Positions 1 through 6,056 are shown, numbered from the stretch's first letter. The stretch: 9,005 bases of DNA from Acidobacteriota bacterium (GCA_021789565.1 JAJYJL010000237.1:1-9005); one strand, 5' to 3'. Notes: a model not told the origin generated them from the sequence alone. Program-made: numbers and translations.

Positions 1-270
1 TGTTGCGATCACCAGATCGTAGCGGCCGAGCCCCAATCGCAGCGCCTTCCAGGCAAACCGGAATTTGGCCGCAGCGCTCGGCCGGCCAGCGATGGGATTG
101 AAAATGCCGCAGCGGGGGAAGTTTTCATTTCCGCCGGCAACGCCCAGCAGCGGCAGCACCTGAACGTTGGCGGGGCCGATCAGGTCTCCCAGAGCCAACG
201 CCAGCGTGGCCGTATAGCGGGCAATGCCGCCTCGCGTATAGATGTCCGGCGTCAGAATCAGGACTCGCAT
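1..270 (-). CDS. GT4-type glycosyltransferase, N-terminal part (runs off left edge)
   Basis: The first 90 codons of a glycosyltransferase are visible; the rest lies beyond the left edge. The protein starts MRVLILTPDIYTRGGIARYT, which is the typical opening of GT-B fold family-4 transferases: a hydrophobic first beta strand, then a glycine-rich loop of the form GGIARY that contacts the acceptor or nucleotide sugar. The segment ending RYDLVIAT is the expected end of the next beta-alpha unit. By family knowledge it would add a sugar to a lipid-linked intermediate at the inner face of the membrane; donor and acceptor cannot be told. The ATG at 270 lies inside the end of the polymerase gene (13-base overlap), suggesting translational coupling. 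A weak AGAGG lies about 10 bases upstream. The catalytic C-terminal domain is not visible, so the family call rests on the N-terminus only. Confidence 0.85.
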   Translation of the reverse strand, partial: MRVLILTPDIYTRGGIARYTATLALALGDLIGPANVQVLPLLGVAGGNENFPRCGIFNPIAGRPSAAAKFRFAWKALRLGLGRYDLVIAT

Positions 271-1838
271 GGCTGTCTCGCCTCTTGCGCGGCGTGCGCT
301 TCTGTTGCATGGCGCGGCGGGCCGTAGATCACCAGCGCAACCACGCTGAGCATGACAAAAGTTTTTATCAGGCTGGTCAGATAACTGAAGGCGTCCGTTT
401 CCAGGCGGCTGACGGACATGAACATGGCAGCGTAGACAAACAGGCGGCGTTTGTCGGGCCTGCCGGTGATGGTGTTGGTCAGCGCCTGGCACACCAACCC
501 CAGAAGAAACATCCCCAGCACAATTCCCGGCAGCCCGAAGAGCGTATACAGATCGCCGGGATAGGTGATGGCCATCGACGATGTGGCAACCGATCCGGTT
601 GCCACGCTGAACCTCAGCCCCTTGTCCAGCACGGGCTTGGAGGGCCAGATGAAGCGGGGAATAAAAGGATAGTAAGGCAGCATCCACCAGCGTTCTTTCC
701 CCTGCAGGAGCCGGGCCCTCGGTCCCAGCCACAGCACCAGCCCCACGCTGGTTAGCATGTCCAGGCGTTTCACGGACATTTGCCATCCGCTCCGGGCCCA
801 AGTGGAGGCGCTGCTTGCAGAGGCCTGGGTCTGGGTGAAAGCCCGAAGTCCCGTTGAGACCACGGATCCCGGGCTGGACAGTCCGCCTTCATCCCGAACC
901 AGCCGGCGGTAGTTGTTTGAGAAAGGATAGACGGCCACCAGGCCCAGCAGCGCCACGGCCACCCATCGCTTCCTGAACCTCCGTTCGATCAACGATGAGA
1001 TGATCGCCACGATGATGAACGGCTGCAGGGCGCGGGCTTTCATGCCGGAGGCGAGCCCCCAGGCAACCTCCGACATCAGGACCACCCAGAAGAGCAGGCG
1101 GCTGGACATATCGGAAGGGTGAAAGCATCTTTCGATCGTCACAAAAGCCAGGACCCCGGCGCCTCCAAGGCTGGCGGCGGTTCCCAGCACCTGCAACAGA
1201 GGAAGGTTGGCGTAATAGGCCTTCCAGGTGCCCACGTAGGCGTAAAGGTGCGCGTGAAGCAGATACAATTTGATTGCAAAAACGCCCGCGTAAACTACCG
1301 GTGCCCAGGCCAGGACGGATGATCGGGGACAGTCTTGTTTTCTGATTCGGTCCGCGCGGTCCGGCCGTGGCACGGCAGTCCCGGCCGTGGGGCCTGCAAC
1401 ACACGGGCAAGATGCCCGTGCCACAGAAACCGCTCCCGCCCAAAAGGCCAGCATGCCGATCATGACGTACTCCAGCGCCCGCAGCAGGAATCCGTACTGG
1501 CCGCCAAACTCGGGACTCAGGTTTCTGTCATCCAGAAAGCAGGCTGCCGGCGCCACCCCGAACCGGAAAAAGATCAGGAGCGTCAGAAACACCGGAAGAT
1601 AGAAGACCCCGATTTGGTTTTCCCGCACCCGGAAAAAAATGAAGAGGGCCGAGGCCAGCCCGAAAAAACCCAGCAGTAGCAGGTACTGCTCAAATTGCAC
1701 TCCCCGCGTCCCCAGAAACAGGAACGCGCCCCACACCACGGCTGCCACCGAAACAAACAACAGCACAAGAAGCTGCGCCGGCATTACCGGCGGGCTTTCC
1801 GCTTGCGAGGCTGGAAGGTGCAGGGAAGAATTGGACAT
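258..1838 (-). CDS. O-antigen/oligosaccharide repeat-unit polymerase-like membrane protein, with an in-frame repeat insertion
   Basis: This 526-residue protein has about 10-12 hydrophobic segments (roughly 21-43, 50-70, 78-100, 119-139, 175-197, 213-235, 247-265, 270-285, 291-306, 423-455 and 484-506). A large loop at about 307-420 contains PYYPFIPRFIWPSKP (389-403), a P-R-F-x-W-P-x-K-P signature I associate with Wzy-like polymerases of exopolysaccharide clusters. The likely role is joining flipped repeat units in the periplasm. Residues about 141-174 (RASCPC through QDCPRSS) are Arg-, Pro- and Cys-rich, unlike the rest, and are encoded by palindromic repeats; they fall in a loop between two membrane segments, so the reading frame stays open and the protein may still fold. 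The start at 1838 has no clear Shine-Dalgarno; Met19 (1784) is an alternative. The end overlaps the next glycosyltransferase by 13 bases. Wzy proteins diverge strongly, so substrate cannot be inferred. Confidence 0.82.
   Translation of the reverse strand: MSNSSLHLPASQAESPPVMPAQLLVLLFVSVAAVVWGAFLFLGTRGVQFEQYLLLLGFFGLASALFIFFRVRENQIGVFYLPVFLTLLIFFRFGVAPAACFLDDRNLSPEFGGQYGFLLRALEYVMIGMLAFWAGAVSVARASCPCVAGPTAGTAVPRPDRADRIRKQDCPRSSVLAWAPVVYAGVFAIKLYLLHAHLYAYVGTWKAYYANLPLLQVLGTAASLGGAGVLAFVTIERCFHPSDMSSRLLFWVVLMSEVAWGLASGMKARALQPFIIVAIISSLIERRFRKRWVAVALLGLVAVYPFSNNYRRLVRDEGGLSSPGSVVSTGLRAFTQTQASASSASTWARSGWQMSVKRLDMLTSVGLVLWLGPRARLLQGKERWWMLPYYPFIPRFIWPSKPVLDKGLRFSVATGSVATSSMAITYPGDLYTLFGLPGIVLGMFLLGLVCQALTNTITGRPDKRRLFVYAAMFMSVSRLETDAFSYLTSLIKTFVMLSVVALVIYGPPRHATEAHAAQEARQPCES
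1317..1430. repeat. Palindromic repeat cluster inserted in frame inside the polymerase gene
   Basis: Two hairpins lie side by side inside coding sequence. The first is CACGGGCAAGATGCCCGTG at 1402-1420, with 8-bp perfect arms and a 3-base loop. The second is CACGGCAGTCCCGGCCGTG at 1371-1389, with 6-bp perfect arms. They are followed by GGGGACAGTCTTGTTTTC at about 1325-1342. Peptides read from such repeats (ARASCPC, HGQDARAT and TGILPV in different frames) are ones I recall as recurrent in predicted proteins of Acidobacteriota, Planctomycetes and Verrucomicrobia; this is memory, not a search. The edges are inferred from where polymerase-like hydrophobic sequence stops and resumes. Confidence 0.75.
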
Positions 1839-1852
1839 GGGTCACGCTGTTA

Positions 1853-1911
1853 GGGGGTCGGAGATTTGGCTCCGACATCCGCTGGCCTCATATTTTCAGG
1901 GGCTGAAGCCC
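1853..1911. repeat. Composite hairpin repeat, copy A
   Basis: This 59-base unit matches copy B at 1991-2049 without gaps and with 7 mismatches by my alignment. It holds a hairpin with arms GTCGGAG (1857-1863) and CTCCGAC (1870-1876), a spacer with CTCATATTTTCA, and a second hairpin GGGCT-GA-AGCCC (1900-1911). The core of the second hairpin reads CTGAAG, whereas copy B reads CTTCAG, its reverse complement. The unit begins only 14 bases upstream of the polymerase start codon. Confidence 0.9.
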
Positions 1912-1935
1912 TTTTGCTTTTCGGCCCTTGTTTGT

Positions 1936-1951
1936 CGGACCTGAAGGTCCG
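1936..1951. repeat. Short perfect hairpin between the two composite repeat copies
   Basis: CGGACCTGAAGGTCCG forms a perfect 7-bp stem around the two bases GA. Its central hexamer CTGAAG is the reverse complement of the CTTCAG core of neighbouring hairpins. With copies A and B it means the 187-base gap between the CgeB-like gene and the polymerase gene is made almost entirely of palindromic repeats, and no gene is visible there. Confidence 0.88.
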
Positions 1952-1990
1952 GCCTCCTAATTTCACATCTAGTCCCGGAGCTTTTCCCCA

Positions 1991-2052
1991 GGGGGTCGGA
2001 GCTTTAGCTCCGACATCCATAGGCCTCATATTTTCAGGGGCTTCAGCCCCTG
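1991..2052. repeat. Composite hairpin repeat, copy B (overlaps the end of the CgeB-like gene)
   Basis: The better-preserved copy contains two perfect hairpins: GTCGGAGCTTTAGCTCCGAC (1995-2014, 8-bp arms, loop TTTA) and CAGGGGCTTCAGCCCCTG (2035-2052, 8-bp arms, loop TC). Between them is the same CTCATATTTTCA linker as in copy A. Read on the minus strand it supplies the last eight codons (QGLKPLKI) and the TGA stop (2026-2028) of the glycosyltransferase gene. Confidence 0.92.
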
Positions 2053-3096
2053 AGCCGTTACGGTCCCGCAAGGCGGGATAAACTCACGCTCTTTCCCGGC
2101 AAGGCCCATCACCTCAAACATTTCTTCGAGCCGTTTTTCGTAGGTGTGTTCCCGATGGGCGCGGGCGCAGGCGCGCGCGGCAATCTCCCGCCGCTCTTCC
2201 GGACGCGCCAGGTAGTAATCCACTTTCTCTTTCAGTTCCCGGCGCGTCCGGAAGGTCACGATTTCGCGCTCGGGCTCAAACAGTTCCGGCAGCGCCGGCT
2301 TCCAGTCGGCAATCTGGAAAGCTCCGCATCCCGCGGCCTCGAACAGCGTGCAGTTGACCCCTTCGATTTCCGCGCACTGCAGTGTATTGATCACGATCTT
2401 TGCCGACCCGAACGCCCTGGCCTTCTCGACCTCAGCGATAAACAAGTTGGGGTAGCGCTTTTTCACCGGCGAATCCAGCCAGGCGGGACAGTTGTGGCCC
2501 CAGATTTTCAGGTCGTAATCCGCAAAAGCTTCCAGCATCCGCGCCCGGTAATAGTGCAGGCTTCCCTGCGCCGCCAGATCGCAGCCATACTTCTTGCGGT
2601 CACCTGCGTTCAGGTCGATGGGACGGTGCCACGCCGGGTTGCAGCACTCCGGCAGATAGAAGGCGTTGAGGCCCAGCTTGTCCCGCGCCACGCGGACCAG
2701 AAAAGGTTCCTTCAGAAAAACGAAATCGAAGTCCGAGGCCAGCAGGTAGTGACGATAGAGATTGGTCACGGGGTCGGTGTACCAGCAAACGACTTTCGCG
2801 CCCGATACCCGCTTCAATTCGCTCACAACTTCCGGAGGCACGCCGCCGCAGGTCACCAGCACCAGGCCGGGCCGGACGGCCGCTGCGGTCCGGACAACTT
2901 GATGAAAAAACCTTTTCTCAAACCACGGAAAGGCTTTCGGCAGGTAGTTCCAGAACCCGTTCGCAAGCCTGTTCCCGTGGTGGCGCGTCCGCACGCCCTC
3001 GGCGCCCGTCACCTGGTGGCCCATCCGATCGAGAGTCACTACGATGTTCCGCGCAAAAGAGTCCGGAAATTGCGGACCCACCACGAGAATCTTCAT
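2026..3096 (-). CDS. CgeB-like glycosyltransferase (GT-B fold)
   Basis: From ATG at 3096 the protein has 356 residues. It opens MKILVVGPQFPDSFARNIV, a Rossmann-like strand and glycine loop, with a DUF3880-like N-terminal half. The C-terminal half carries the most diagnostic stretch: EGVNCTLFEAAGCGAFQIAD (245-264), then PALPELFEP (268-276), RELKEKVDYYLARPEER (286-302) and HTYEKRLEEMF (317-327). This is the Glyco_trans_1_2 / CgeB family pattern, where the E-A-A-x-G segment lies in the nucleotide-sugar site. It is probably a cytoplasmic enzyme adding one sugar of the repeat unit; the sugar is unknown. The frame is open upstream to 3231, but those 45 codons (MGTPNGTTEVVPF...) lie in repeat DNA, so Met at 3096 is preferred although no clear Shine-Dalgarno precedes it. 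Residues from about 341 on are also repeat-encoded: a TCCCGC/GCGGGA hairpin (2064-2078), then composite copy B. Confidence 0.85.
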   Translation of the reverse strand: MKILVVGPQFPDSFARNIVVTLDRMGHQVTGAEGVRTRHHGNRLANGFWNYLPKAFPWFEKRFFHQVVRTAAAVRPGLVLVTCGGVPPEVVSELKRVSGAKVVCWYTDPVTNLYRHYLLASDFDFVFLKEPFLVRVARDKLGLNAFYLPECCNPAWHRPIDLNAGDRKKYGCDLAAQGSLHYYRARMLEAFADYDLKIWGHNCPAWLDSPVKKRYPNLFIAEVEKARAFGSAKIVINTLQCAEIEGVNCTLFEAAGCGAFQIADWKPALPELFEPEREIVTFRTRRELKEKVDYYLARPEERREIAARACARAHREHTYEKRLEEMFEVMGLAGKEREFIPPCGTVTAQGLKPLKI

Positions 3097-3116
3097 CTGG
3101 TTTTTACCGCAGGCAT

Positions 3117-3250
3117 GATTTGTTTTTGCGAAGGGACATTCCCATCTCATTGATGCCTGTGCGTCCCAACAGAGCCTGGGGGTGTTCCTGGGAAAGGGCA
3201 CGACTTCAGTCGTGCCGTTAGGCGTGCCCATTTGAGGCGGCTTTAGCCGC
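3117..3250. repeat. Repeat-filled gap between two glycosyltransferase genes
   Basis: The right part holds GGCACGACTTCAGTCGTGCC (3197-3216), a perfect 9-bp-arm hairpin, and GCGGCTTTAGCCGC (3237-3250), a 6-bp-arm hairpin. The left end (3117-3135) carries the motif TTTGTTTTTGCGAAGGG, shared with the repeats at 4281-4299 and 8838-8850. The stop codon of the family-2 glycosyltransferase (3243-3245) lies at the loop of the second hairpin. No protein-coding potential is evident apart from the false N-terminal extension of the CgeB-like gene. Confidence 0.85.
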
Positions 3251-4250
3251 TGGCCTTTCTTCGTTGGTCCTGCCGGCCTGACTCAGCGTACTGACGCCCG
3301 TGAAAATATGACGGGCCGTCTTTCAGTCCCGACAAATCGGGGCCCTTTCGCCCCGCGCCGCGCCCGGCCATAAAAGTCCGGACCTCATCCACGGCCTTCC
3401 GGGCGGCCATAAAATTTCGACCGACCTGGCCGGGGCGGTTTCGCAGGATCTCACGGTTGACAACAAAACCCCGCGCCAGTTGAAGCCAGCCGCCCGCGCC
3501 CAGCCGGCCATGTTGCTTGATGCGGATATAGGCCATGCTCTTCATGTGGTATTTGAGGGCCAGCCCGGGGTCTGTCCGGCGCGAACCACATCCGCCCTCC
3601 AGGTGGTCGCGGTGCAAGACCCGGACGGCAGGATCAATAAAGAGCCGCACGCCCGACCGGCCGGCCCGCTGCCAGAACTCCCTGTCCTCCCCATAAGCGG
3701 TGGGACTTAACCTGCCCAGGTCTTCATCGAAGCCGCCCAAACCCCGGTACAGTTGCTCCGGAATGCAAAAAGGAGAGGGGATGTAGAAAGTATGTTCGAT
3801 CAGGCCCGACGCTGCGTCTCGAATCCGCTCTCCATAAAGGCGCGCATAATCCGTGAACGAACTCTCCGGCGCCCGGTCGGAAATGGGAAGCCCCGCCACG
3901 GCGCGGCGCGAACCCGGCGGGACAGCGCCGGCCAGCCGGTCCACCGTGCCCGGCGGCAGCACCATGTCGTCATCAACAAAAATCAGAAGCTCGTTCCGCG
4001 CTATCGCCGAGCCCGCGTTTCGCGCCATGGGAAGGTTGGGCTCCTGCTGCTTCATTCGAGTGATCCTCCGGCGGTGCAGGAAGAAGAAAAAGTTCAGCAC
4101 TTCGTGGGGGCGCCGCCGGCCCTGCTCCACCACAATGATTTCCATTCGCCCCGCATACTCCTGCGCCATCAACGACTCGAGACAGTCCATCAAAGGGTCC
4201 TCGCGATGGTAGGTGGGAACAATCACCGAGATGGAAGGATGGTCATTCAT
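3243..4250 (-). CDS. Family-2 (GT-A) glycosyltransferase
   Basis: This 335-residue protein has the classical GT2 layout: SISVIVPTYHRED (6-18) as first strand and nucleotide-binding loop, ARNAG (76-80), LLIFVDDDMVLPPG (88-101) with the metal-binding Asp triad at 93-95, GLGGFDEDLG (170-179) and GEDREFWQRA (187-196), where the ED pair is the usual catalytic-base position. It would transfer a sugar from a nucleotide donor to the growing lipid-linked repeat at the cytoplasmic face. The start is well supported: AGGAGG at 4256-4261 lies 5 bases from ATG. A Phe run (54-57) in NFFFFLHRR sits where the second strand is expected. The last 30-35 residues look atypical: they cover a copy of the TCATATTTTCA repeat (3291-3313) and end RRKASG with TAA at a hairpin loop, so the tail is probably repeat-derived. 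No membrane anchor is obvious. Confidence 0.9.
   Translation of the reverse strand: MNDHPSISVIVPTYHREDPLMDCLESLMAQEYAGRMEIIVVEQGRRRPHEVLNFFFFLHRRRITRMKQQEPNLPMARNAGSAIARNELLIFVDDDMVLPPGTVDRLAGAVPPGSRRAVAGLPISDRAPESSFTDYARLYGERIRDAASGLIEHTFYIPSPFCIPEQLYRGLGGFDEDLGRLSPTAYGEDREFWQRAGRSGVRLFIDPAVRVLHRDHLEGGCGSRRTDPGLALKYHMKSMAYIRIKQHGRLGAGGWLQLARGFVVNREILRNRPGQVGRNFMAARKAVDEVRTFMAGRGAGRKGPDLSGLKDGPSYFHGRQYAESGRQDQRRKASG
3291..3313 (-). repeat. Fragment of the composite repeat inside the glycosyltransferase coding sequence
   Basis: On the minus strand this segment aligns without gaps to 2024-2046 of composite copy B, 20 of 23 bases identical by my count, including the linker TCATATTTTCA. It codes for residues near SYFHGRQ in the GT2 C-terminal tail. 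Just upstream in the gene is a CCCGA/TCGGG hairpin (3328-3341). The match is short, so it is a likely rather than certain family member. Confidence 0.55.
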
Positions 4251-4255
4251 TCAGC

Positions 4256-4261
4256 CCTCCT
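4256..4261 (-). promoter_or_regulatory. Strong Shine-Dalgarno for the GT2 gene
   Basis: AGGAGG lies 5 bases before the ATG at 4250. It is the clearest ribosome-binding site in the window and fixes the start. It lies downstream of the intergenic repeat, so ribosomes probably load here independently of the flippase gene. Confidence 0.85.
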
Positions 4262-4273
4262 TTCACAACAACC

Positions 4274-4350
4274 GATTCGTGGATTGTTTTTGCGAAGGAC
4301 ACGAGGTTACGCGTGCCGAAAAGCCGGCCCATTTGATGCGGCTTCAGCAG
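4274..4350. repeat. Degenerate repeat between flippase and GT2 genes
   Basis: Bases 4275-4296 match 8828-8849 at 20 of 22 positions (ending in TTTTGCGAA). Next is a decayed version of the GGCACGACTTCAGTCGTGCC hairpin (4297-4317, about 15 of 21 matching) and then GCGGCTTCAGCAGC (about 4339-4352), a CTTCAG core whose stem is no longer complementary. The order of parts is the same as in the copies at 8840-9005, so this looks like an older copy. The 108-base gap holds no gene. Confidence 0.72.
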
Positions 4351-4358
4351 CAGCCACG

Positions 4359-5864
4359 TCAGGCCGCCCGCAGCGCCGCGGCCAGGATTCCGCGCTCTTC
4401 CTCGGAAGTGGAAGTCACCCAGCACGTGAGCGCGAAGACCAGCAGCGTGAGGCCGGTGGAAAGCGCCCACTCGAGCCAGGTTGCGGAAAAATCCCGGAGG
4501 AAAAATGCTGCCGCCACCGAAGCTGCAGCCGGAAGAGCCAGCGGCCGCAGGTTCGCTTTCCAGAGTTCTGCGAAGGCAAAGCCGTTCATCCGCGCCCCCG
4601 CCCGAAGCAGGTAAACGCCGGAAATCAACGCCTGCGGAACCAGCGTCCCCAGCGCCACGCCCAGCACTCCCCAGCGATGCACCCACCACAATGACAACAC
4701 CAGGTTCGCCGCGCCTTCCAGCAGGCTGAGCCAGGAAAAAATCCGGTGGCGAGTGGTGGCGATGATGAAAGCATAGGCGGGTTGCTGAAGGACATTCACC
4801 ACCAGCACCGCGTCCAGCGCCATGAACGTGGCGCCGTCCACCACCACCGCGCGGCCCGCCCACAGCCGGATAAAATCGCGGCCGAAGAACCCAAGCTCCA
4901 CGGCAAATAGGACGGCCGCGGAAAAAGCCAGCCGCGTGGAGAGAAAGTACAGCCGGCGAAGCGGCGCTTCCCCGCCCTCCGCGCTGAGTGCCGTGATGGT
5001 GGGACCGCTGGTGGAAAACGGCAGTGCGATAAGCCCGCGCAGCAGCGAGGTGAGGCGCGAGGCTATGGCAAAGGCTGTGACGTACGCAACGCCCATCACG
5101 CCGGCAATCACCAGATTGTCAATCCCCCACATCAGGACCCCGGAAACCGAAACCACGAAAAAGTGGAAGCCCGGCGGCAGCATCCCGCGCGCGAGCGTAA
5201 GGGAAAAGTGCCGCAGGGAAAAGCGCAGGCGCTTGAACTTGCGGGTGAGCGCGGCAAAGAAAACAACGCCCGCGGCCACCTGCAGAAACGCGTAAACCGC
5301 CGCCACGCCGGCGATTCCCTCCCCCGCCCAAAGCACCAGCGCGGTGAGGAGAAGATTGGCGGCACTGAGTGCGGCAAGCCCGTACTGCTCAAGGTCGACG
5401 CGCTCGAACGCCCGGAACGCCAGCCGAAAAACCTGCAAAGGCTGGCCAAGAGCGAAGCCGGCCAAGGCAATCACCAGCGCCGGCACAACGGAAGCCGCCG
5501 AGGCGGGCCGCGTTTTCAACAGCGCCTGCACGACGCCCAGGCGCAGCCCCATCGCCATCAGCAGGCAGGCCAAAACCGCCGCAACGCAGAGGAAGATAAA
5601 GCTGGTGCTGAGGACGCGGTTCGCCGTCTGCCAGTCATCGCGCGCCCGGGCTTCAGCCAGCAGGTTCTGGCTGACCGTGGGGAAGCCAATGCTCATCAGG
5701 GAAAGGGGCATCAGCACACTCAGCAGCGTGAGCCAGAGCCCGTACTGCTCCTTGCCGAGAAAGTGGAGATAGATGGGCACGGCGGCCAGCGAGCAGGCCG
5801 AGGTCACGGCAAAGCGCAGGTAGGAAGCTCCGATGCTCGAAAAGAGCCGCCGGAGGCGCGTCAT
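4359..5864 (-). CDS. Wzx-like polysaccharide repeat-unit flippase
   Basis: From ATG at 5864 the protein has 501 residues and about 12-14 hydrophobic segments across nearly its whole length, as expected for a polysaccharide-transport (MOP/MVF superfamily) flippase of about 450-500 residues. The N-terminus has the family's usual pattern: a basic start MTRLRRLFSS, a first helix, then PIYLHFLGKEQYGLWLTLLS (30-49), where the G-x-x-x-Y-G-x-W element is typical. It would move the undecaprenyl-linked repeat unit across the inner membrane. The frame continues upstream to a GTG at 5966, adding 34 residues with no family resemblance, and that GTG has no Shine-Dalgarno. The ATG at 5864 also lacks one, and a CCGGC/GCCGG hairpin (5871-5887) stands just before it, so the start is the uncertain part. 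It is followed after a 108-base repeat gap by the GT2 gene. Confidence 0.87.
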   Translation of the reverse strand: MTRLRRLFSSIGASYLRFAVTSACSLAAVPIYLHFLGKEQYGLWLTLLSVLMPLSLMSIGFPTVSQNLLAEARARDDWQTANRVLSTSFIFLCVAAVLACLLMAMGLRLGVVQALLKTRPASAASVVPALVIALAGFALGQPLQVFRLAFRAFERVDLEQYGLAALSAANLLLTALVLWAGEGIAGVAAVYAFLQVAAGVVFFAALTRKFKRLRFSLRHFSLTLARGMLPPGFHFFVVSVSGVLMWGIDNLVIAGVMGVAYVTAFAIASRLTSLLRGLIALPFSTSGPTITALSAEGGEAPLRRLYFLSTRLAFSAAVLFAVELGFFGRDFIRLWAGRAVVVDGATFMALDAVLVVNVLQQPAYAFIIATTRHRIFSWLSLLEGAANLVLSLWWVHRWGVLGVALGTLVPQALISGVYLLRAGARMNGFAFAELWKANLRPLALPAAASVAAAFFLRDFSATWLEWALSTGLTLLVFALTCWVTSTSEEERGILAAALRAA

Positions 5865-5870
5865 GCGGGG

Positions 5871-5887
5871 CCGGCTTTCAGGGCCGG
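5871..5887. promoter_or_regulatory. Hairpin directly upstream of the flippase start codon
   Basis: CCGGCTTTCAGGGCCGG can pair CCGGC with GCCGG around a 7-base loop and ends 6 bases from the chosen ATG at 5864. It may be a relative of the CTTYAG-core hairpins or a structure affecting translation initiation; the sequence alone does not separate these. Confidence 0.4.
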
Positions 5888-5948
5888 AAGTTGGCGAAAA
5901 AGGGGCTAGAATTTTGAAAGCGTCCTCCAATCGGAAAATTTTACACGA

Positions 5949-5967
5949 TGTGCCAAAATTGGACACA
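5949..5967. promoter_or_regulatory. Imperfect palindrome in the flippase leader
   Basis: TGTGCCAAAATTGGACACA is an imperfect inverted repeat with TGTG/CACA outer arms and interrupted inner matches. It lies between the predicted promoter (6028-6056) and the flippase gene. It could be a regulator site or chance; no known operator consensus is recognised. Confidence 0.3.
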
Positions 5968-6027
5968 TTTTTGAAAAATCAAAATCTTGATAGTAAATAA
6001 ATTAAATAAAATAATTGTTTTCAATAA

Positions 6028-6056
6028 ATTACAATTTTCAGAAAATTTCTGATCAA
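6028..6056 (-). promoter_or_regulatory. Sigma70-type promoter for the flippase-to-GT4 gene block
   Basis: On the minus strand, TTGATC (6056-6051) is followed after exactly 17 bases by TGTAAT (6033-6028). The -10 box matches the TATAAT consensus at 5 of 6 positions and the -35 box keeps TTGA. The surroundings are very AT-rich (only 7 G/C among bases 5981-6040) within a GC-rich neighbourhood. Transcription would start near 6020 and run into the flippase gene, leaving a leader of about 150 bases. A second, weaker pairing (TTGAAA with TTTATT, 17-base spacer) lies just downstream. AT-rich DNA gives chance matches easily, but box quality, spacing and position at a gene-block boundary support it. 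Confidence 0.6.
6038..6052. promoter_or_regulatory. Palindromic operator candidate in the promoter spacer
   Basis: TCAGAAAATTTCTGA is a perfect 7-bp-arm palindrome around one central base. It lies between and slightly overlaps the -35 side of the predicted promoter, the place where a repressor dimer would block RNA polymerase. No matching regulator gene is in the window and I recognise no family consensus. Confidence 0.4.

Noticed and set aside
2035..2052. CAGGGGCTTCAGCCCCTG as an intrinsic terminator for the CgeB-like gene
   Set aside because: No T-tract follows the stem on the minus strand, and the same hairpin type occurs in several positions as part of a repeat family.
2146..3153. Plus-strand open frame of 335 codons opposite the CgeB-like gene
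   Set aside because: It shows no recognisable motif and shadows a well-supported glycosyltransferase on the other strand.
3097..3231. 45-codon N-terminal extension of the CgeB-like glycosyltransferase (open frame to 3231)
   Set aside because: The extension lies in palindromic repeat DNA and resembles no glycosyltransferase sequence, whereas MKILVVGPQF at 3096 is a classical first beta strand.
5949..5966. TTGGCACATCG on the minus strand as a sigma54 (-24/-12) promoter
   Set aside because: The TGGCAC half matches, but the GC needed at the -12 position is AA at the correct spacing, so only half the site is present.
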